Of a DNA stretch of 8,382 bases, positions 5,991 to 8,382 are shown piece after piece. The notes under the pieces were generated by a model. The model had not been told where the DNA came from, did no database searches, and worked only from the letters and a program-made list of their open reading frames with translations. The first letter of the stretch is position 1, and each line of letters begins with the position of its first letter. The position numbers were made by a program, and so were the translations under genes. The DNA lies in the NCBI GenBank assembly GCA_002279765.1, contig NCCR01000186.1:1-8382 (forward strand), given 5' to 3'. The stretch is from Verrucomicrobia bacterium 12-59-8 (GTDB lineage Bacteria > Verrucomicrobiota > Verrucomicrobiae > Verrucomicrobiales > Verrucomicrobiaceae).

Positions 5991-6614
5991 TCAGTAGTAC
6001 ATTTTGCCCTTGGCAGCGTCTTCAAAGACCTTGTTGCTGTTCATGTAGGAATCAGGCGGGTCGGCGAGGCTGCTGTCATCGAGAACCGGGAGGGTTTTGC
6101 CAATGGTAGCGTCTTCAGGCTGGGATTCGGCAATGTTGAGCGGCGTGCCGGTCCTGACCATGCTGAAAATCTTCTGCGCGGACTTGATCGGCAGACGGAC
6201 GCAACCGTGGGTGCAGGGATAAGGCTTCACCCAGCCCCAGTGCATGCCGTAGGCGGACTGGAACTCCATCCAGAAGGTCATGGGGTAGCCGGCACCAGGC
6301 ATGCTGGCACGACGGCGGTTGGCCACTTTGCTGTAGATGGTGAAGTTACCCTTGGGCGTCGGGCTGCTGGTGGTGCCGACGGAGCATGGGGTCGCGAGCA
6401 GAACCTCATTGCCTTCCATCACATAGACGCGCTGGGCGCCAGTGCTGAGCTTCACCCGCACATTCGCTGGGTTTTTCACCGCTTTGGCCGGTGGGTCAAA
6501 GTTCAGGGAGTAGTTGCCTTTTTTGGCGACTGCGCAACTGCTGAGAGCGAGAGCAAGTCCGGTCAAGGCAAACGCCTGTAGGGAACGGCGGAAGATAGAT
6601 GGGTGCGAATTCAT
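5991..6614 (-). CDS. L,D-transpeptidase (YkuD domain), predicted lipoprotein
   Basis: This 207-residue envelope protein forms or trims peptidoglycan cross-links, or attaches proteins to peptidoglycan, through a cysteine acyl-enzyme. The N-terminus is a lipoprotein signal: FRR, a hydrophobic core (about residues 11-23), and the lipobox LSSC with C27 as the lipidated residue. The YkuD domain runs from about 52 to 161: the first strand (VRVKLSTGAQRVYVMEG), TPKG at 86-89, H125 in GMHW, and the catalytic motif THGCVRL with H136, C138 and R140. After the domain an extra acidic tail (about 165-207) ends in KMYY. It is first in the minus-strand group, with ispH starting 20 nt after its stop. The ATG at 6612-6614 has no clear Shine-Dalgarno sequence. 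Its exact substrate (3-3 cross-links or protein attachment) cannot be told. Confidence 0.92.
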   Translation of the reverse strand: MNSHPSIFRRSLQAFALTGLALALSSCAVAKKGNYSLNFDPPAKAVKNPANVRVKLSTGAQRVYVMEGNEVLLATPCSVGTTSSPTPKGNFTIYSKVANRRRASMPGAGYPMTFWMEFQSAYGMHWGWVKPYPCTHGCVRLPIKSAQKIFSMVRTGTPLNIAESQPEDATIGKTLPVLDDSSLADPPDSYMNSNKVFEDAAKGKMYY

Positions 6615-6727
6615 AGAGGCTGCGCATGTAGCACATGATTGCCCTCACTCCACCGTTTTTCTTTGTGGATGATCCTCTTGCAGAGAACGCGAAACTTTGC
6701 CCTCGTTGCGGCGTTGTATCGCCCCAC
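6615..6727. promoter_or_regulatory. Divergent intergenic region between the L,D-transpeptidase gene and gspE
   Basis: These 113 bases must carry the promoters of both divergent genes. On the minus strand TGCTACATG (complement of 6625-6633) could be an extended -10 placed very close to the transpeptidase ATG. Its -35 is weak. On the plus strand no clear pair is seen; TTGTAT at 6714-6719 is the only -10-like hexamer near the gspE start. The gspE frame stays open upstream to an ATG at 6635. Confidence 0.3.
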
Positions 6728-8382
6728 ATGCCCACCCCCACTTTGATCGACGTTCTCGTACGCACTGCCGCCAGCGCCGGATGCGAGGAACCGACGCGCC
6801 TGCGCCACGCCCTGGAAATCGCCTCGGACAACCGGCAGCCGCTCATGGATGCCGTGGTGGACAGCACCATGGTGGATGAAGACCGCTTCTTTGCCGAACT
6901 GGCCACCGGCCTGGGCATGCCCTACGCCGAGGAGGGCGCAGGCGAGGCCGCCGAAGGCCTGCGCAACAACTTCCCTGCCAAGCTGGCGCTGCGCCACCGC
7001 ATCTGCCCCCTGCACGTGGCAAGCGGCGAGGCGACAATCCTGACCTACAATCCCTTCGACCTCAGTGCGCGGCAGGCCGTTGGCCAGGAACTGCGCAAAC
7101 GTGTGCACTGGCAGATCGCCCCGCGCCACCGCATCCTCGAAGCGCTGCATCAGGGCTACGGGGTCGGCGCGGAAAACTTCGAAGAACTGCTGGAAGGCCG
7201 CGAAGGCGGCGACGAGCACGACGACATGAAGCAGGAAACCACCGTGCTCGATGAGGCGGATGAAGAAGCCACGGTGCTCAACTTCGTGAACCAAATCTTC
7301 CGCGAAGCGTTGAAGGAACGCGCCACGGACATTCACATGGAGCCGCTGGAGCGCGATCTGCGCATCCGTTACCGCGTGGATGGCAAGCTGCTCGAAGTCC
7401 CTGTGCCGCCCAACATGCGCCTGCTGCAGGCCTCGCTCATTTCGCGCCTCAAGATCATGGCTCACCTCGACATCGCCGAGCGCCGCATGCCGCAGGACGG
7501 CCGCATCAACCTCGAACTCGATGGCGAACCCATCGACGTGCGCGTGGCGACCATCCCAAGCGTGAACGGTGAATCCGTGGCGCTGCGCTTGCTGACCCGC
7601 AAAAAGTTTGACCTGATGGCGCTAGGGCTTGATCCCGCTACCGAGGCAACCATTCGCAAACTGCTGGCCGCACCGAACGGCATCATCCTCGTCACCGGCC
7701 CAACGGGTTCGGGCAAGTCCTCCACGCTCTACACGTTCCTCAAGGAGCTCAACACGAAGGAGCGCCGCATCGTTACCATCGAAGATCCGGTGGAAAACAA
7801 GCTCGACGGCATCATCCAGATTGCGGTGAAACCGGAGATCGACCTCACCTTCGCCGCCGGTCTGCGCAGCATTCTGCGTGGCGACCCCAACGTCATCATG
7901 GTCGGGGAAATGCGCGACCAGGAAACGGTCGAGATCGCCATTCGCGGCGCTTTGACCGGCCACTTGGTTTTCTCCACGCTGCACACGAACGACGCCGTCG
8001 GCGGCATCTCGCGTCTCATCGACATGGGCATCGAGCCGTTCATGATTTCGTCCTCCGTGCGCGCCTTCCAGGCCCAGCGGCTCGTGCGCACCCTGTGCGG
8101 TTTGTGCAAGCAGCCCGCGCATTACGAAGACAGTCACCTCCGCACTACGGGCTTCCCGATGGAATGGAAGAGCCAGCTCTACAAGCCGGTCGGCTGCCGC
8201 GCCTGCCGCAACACCGGCTTCACCGGACGTCTGGCCATCATGGAAATCTGCCTCATGACCGAAGCCCTGCAGGAGAAGATCAACAACCGCGCCAACACGA
8301 TGGAACTCAAAGTCCAGGCGCTCAAGGATGGCATGGTCCCCATGCGCCAGTATGGATTTCGCAAAGCCTCTCAAGGGGTGAC
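6728..8382 (+). CDS. gspE: Type II secretion / type IV pilus assembly ATPase GspE (3' end beyond window)
   Basis: The window holds 551 codons with no stop. Family members are usually 550-600 residues, so only the last few are probably missing. GspE/PilB is a hexameric cytoplasmic ATPase that drives pseudopilus or pilus subunit assembly at the inner membrane. Residues 1-145 form a GspE-type N-terminal domain, followed by an acidic linker (about 150-180). The ATPase core has the Asp box ATDIHMEP (199-206), Walker A GPTGSGKS (324-331), Walker B region NVIMVGEMRD (388-397; E394) and His box GHLVFSTLHTND (411-422). A four-cysteine zinc site follows: C457, C460 and C490, C493. VGEMRD in place of the common VGEIRD is a mild change. 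I chose the ATG at 6728 because the next residues (TLIDVLVRTA) begin the N-terminal helix. An in-frame ATG at 6635 would add 31 residues including CPRC. GspE and PilB cannot be told apart without the rest of the operon. Confidence 0.93.
   Translation, partial: MPTPTLIDVLVRTAASAGCEEPTRLRHALEIASDNRQPLMDAVVDSTMVDEDRFFAELATGLGMPYAEEGAGEAAEGLRNNFPAKLALRHRICPLHVASGEATILTYNPFDLSARQAVGQELRKRVHWQIAPRHRILEALHQGYGVGAENFEELLEGREGGDEHDDMKQETTVLDEADEEATVLNFVNQIFREALKERATDIHMEPLERDLRIRYRVDGKLLEVPVPPNMRLLQASLISRLKIMAHLDIAERRMPQDGRINLELDGEPIDVRVATIPSVNGESVALRLLTRKKFDLMALGLDPATEATIRKLLAAPNGIILVTGPTGSGKSSTLYTFLKELNTKERRIVTIEDPVENKLDGIIQIAVKPEIDLTFAAGLRSILRGDPNVIMVGEMRDQETVEIAIRGALTGHLVFSTLHTNDAVGGISRLIDMGIEPFMISSSVRAFQAQRLVRTLCGLCKQPAHYEDSHLRTTGFPMEWKSQLYKPVGCRACRNTGFTGRLAIMEICLMTEALQEKINNRANTMELKVQALKDGMVPMRQYGFRKASQGV

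Noticed and set aside
6611..7465. Long minus-strand frame (284 codons) antisense to gspE
   Set aside because: The plus strand encodes the clear GspE N-terminal and ATPase domains here. The antisense product is histidine/alanine/valine-rich, as expected from mirrored GC-rich codons.
7622..8374. Minus-strand frame (250 codons) antisense to the gspE ATPase core
   Set aside because: It mirrors Walker A, Walker B and the zinc site of GspE; no start signal and no domain of its own.
1..8382. CRISPR array, tRNA or rRNA genes
   Set aside because: No regularly spaced identical repeats and no cloverleaf or rRNA-like segments were seen on either strand by eye.

Overview
The window looks like a chromosomal segment of a Verrucomicrobiota bacterium, probably close to Prosthecobacter or Verrucomicrobium. 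This rests on several things: a plant/cyanobacterial-type long IspH, a GspE with the sequence style I associate with that phylum, starts mostly without Shine-Dalgarno sequences, and a GC-rich core. It is recognition from memory; no search was run.

Region 1 (about 1-1290) is accessory DNA and is visibly less GC-rich than the rest. It opens with the 3' end of what reads as a polymorphic-toxin gene, broken by two single-base frame changes (2-204, then 167-427). Six bases later comes a small zinc-ribbon protein that I infer to be its immunity protein (434-721). The stop codon of that gene lies inside a perfect 10-bp hairpin. Next is a small exported, membrane-anchored protein whose two halves are also one base out of frame (871-1077 and 1025-1171). 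The region ends in three imperfect direct repeats (1225-1287) that resemble the end of an IS21-type element.

Region 2 (1288-1687) has no convincing gene. It holds a cluster of short hairpins (1430-1514) and a weak promoter candidate for the next gene.

Region 3 (1688-8382) is dense, intact housekeeping sequence. topB (DNA topoisomerase III, +) converges on a three-gene minus-strand run. In transcription order that run is a lipoprotein L,D-transpeptidase, ispH and a hotdog-fold thioesterase, with gaps of about 20 nt and 1 nt. The 25-nt gap between topB and the thioesterase gene is mostly a perfect stem-loop that could end transcription from both sides. Divergent from the transpeptidase is gspE (type II secretion / type IV pilus assembly ATPase, +), which runs off the right edge.

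The most interesting part is the left 1.2 kb: an eroded or mis-sequenced toxin-immunity cassette with three single-base frame breaks, while about 6.7 kb to its right shows none.
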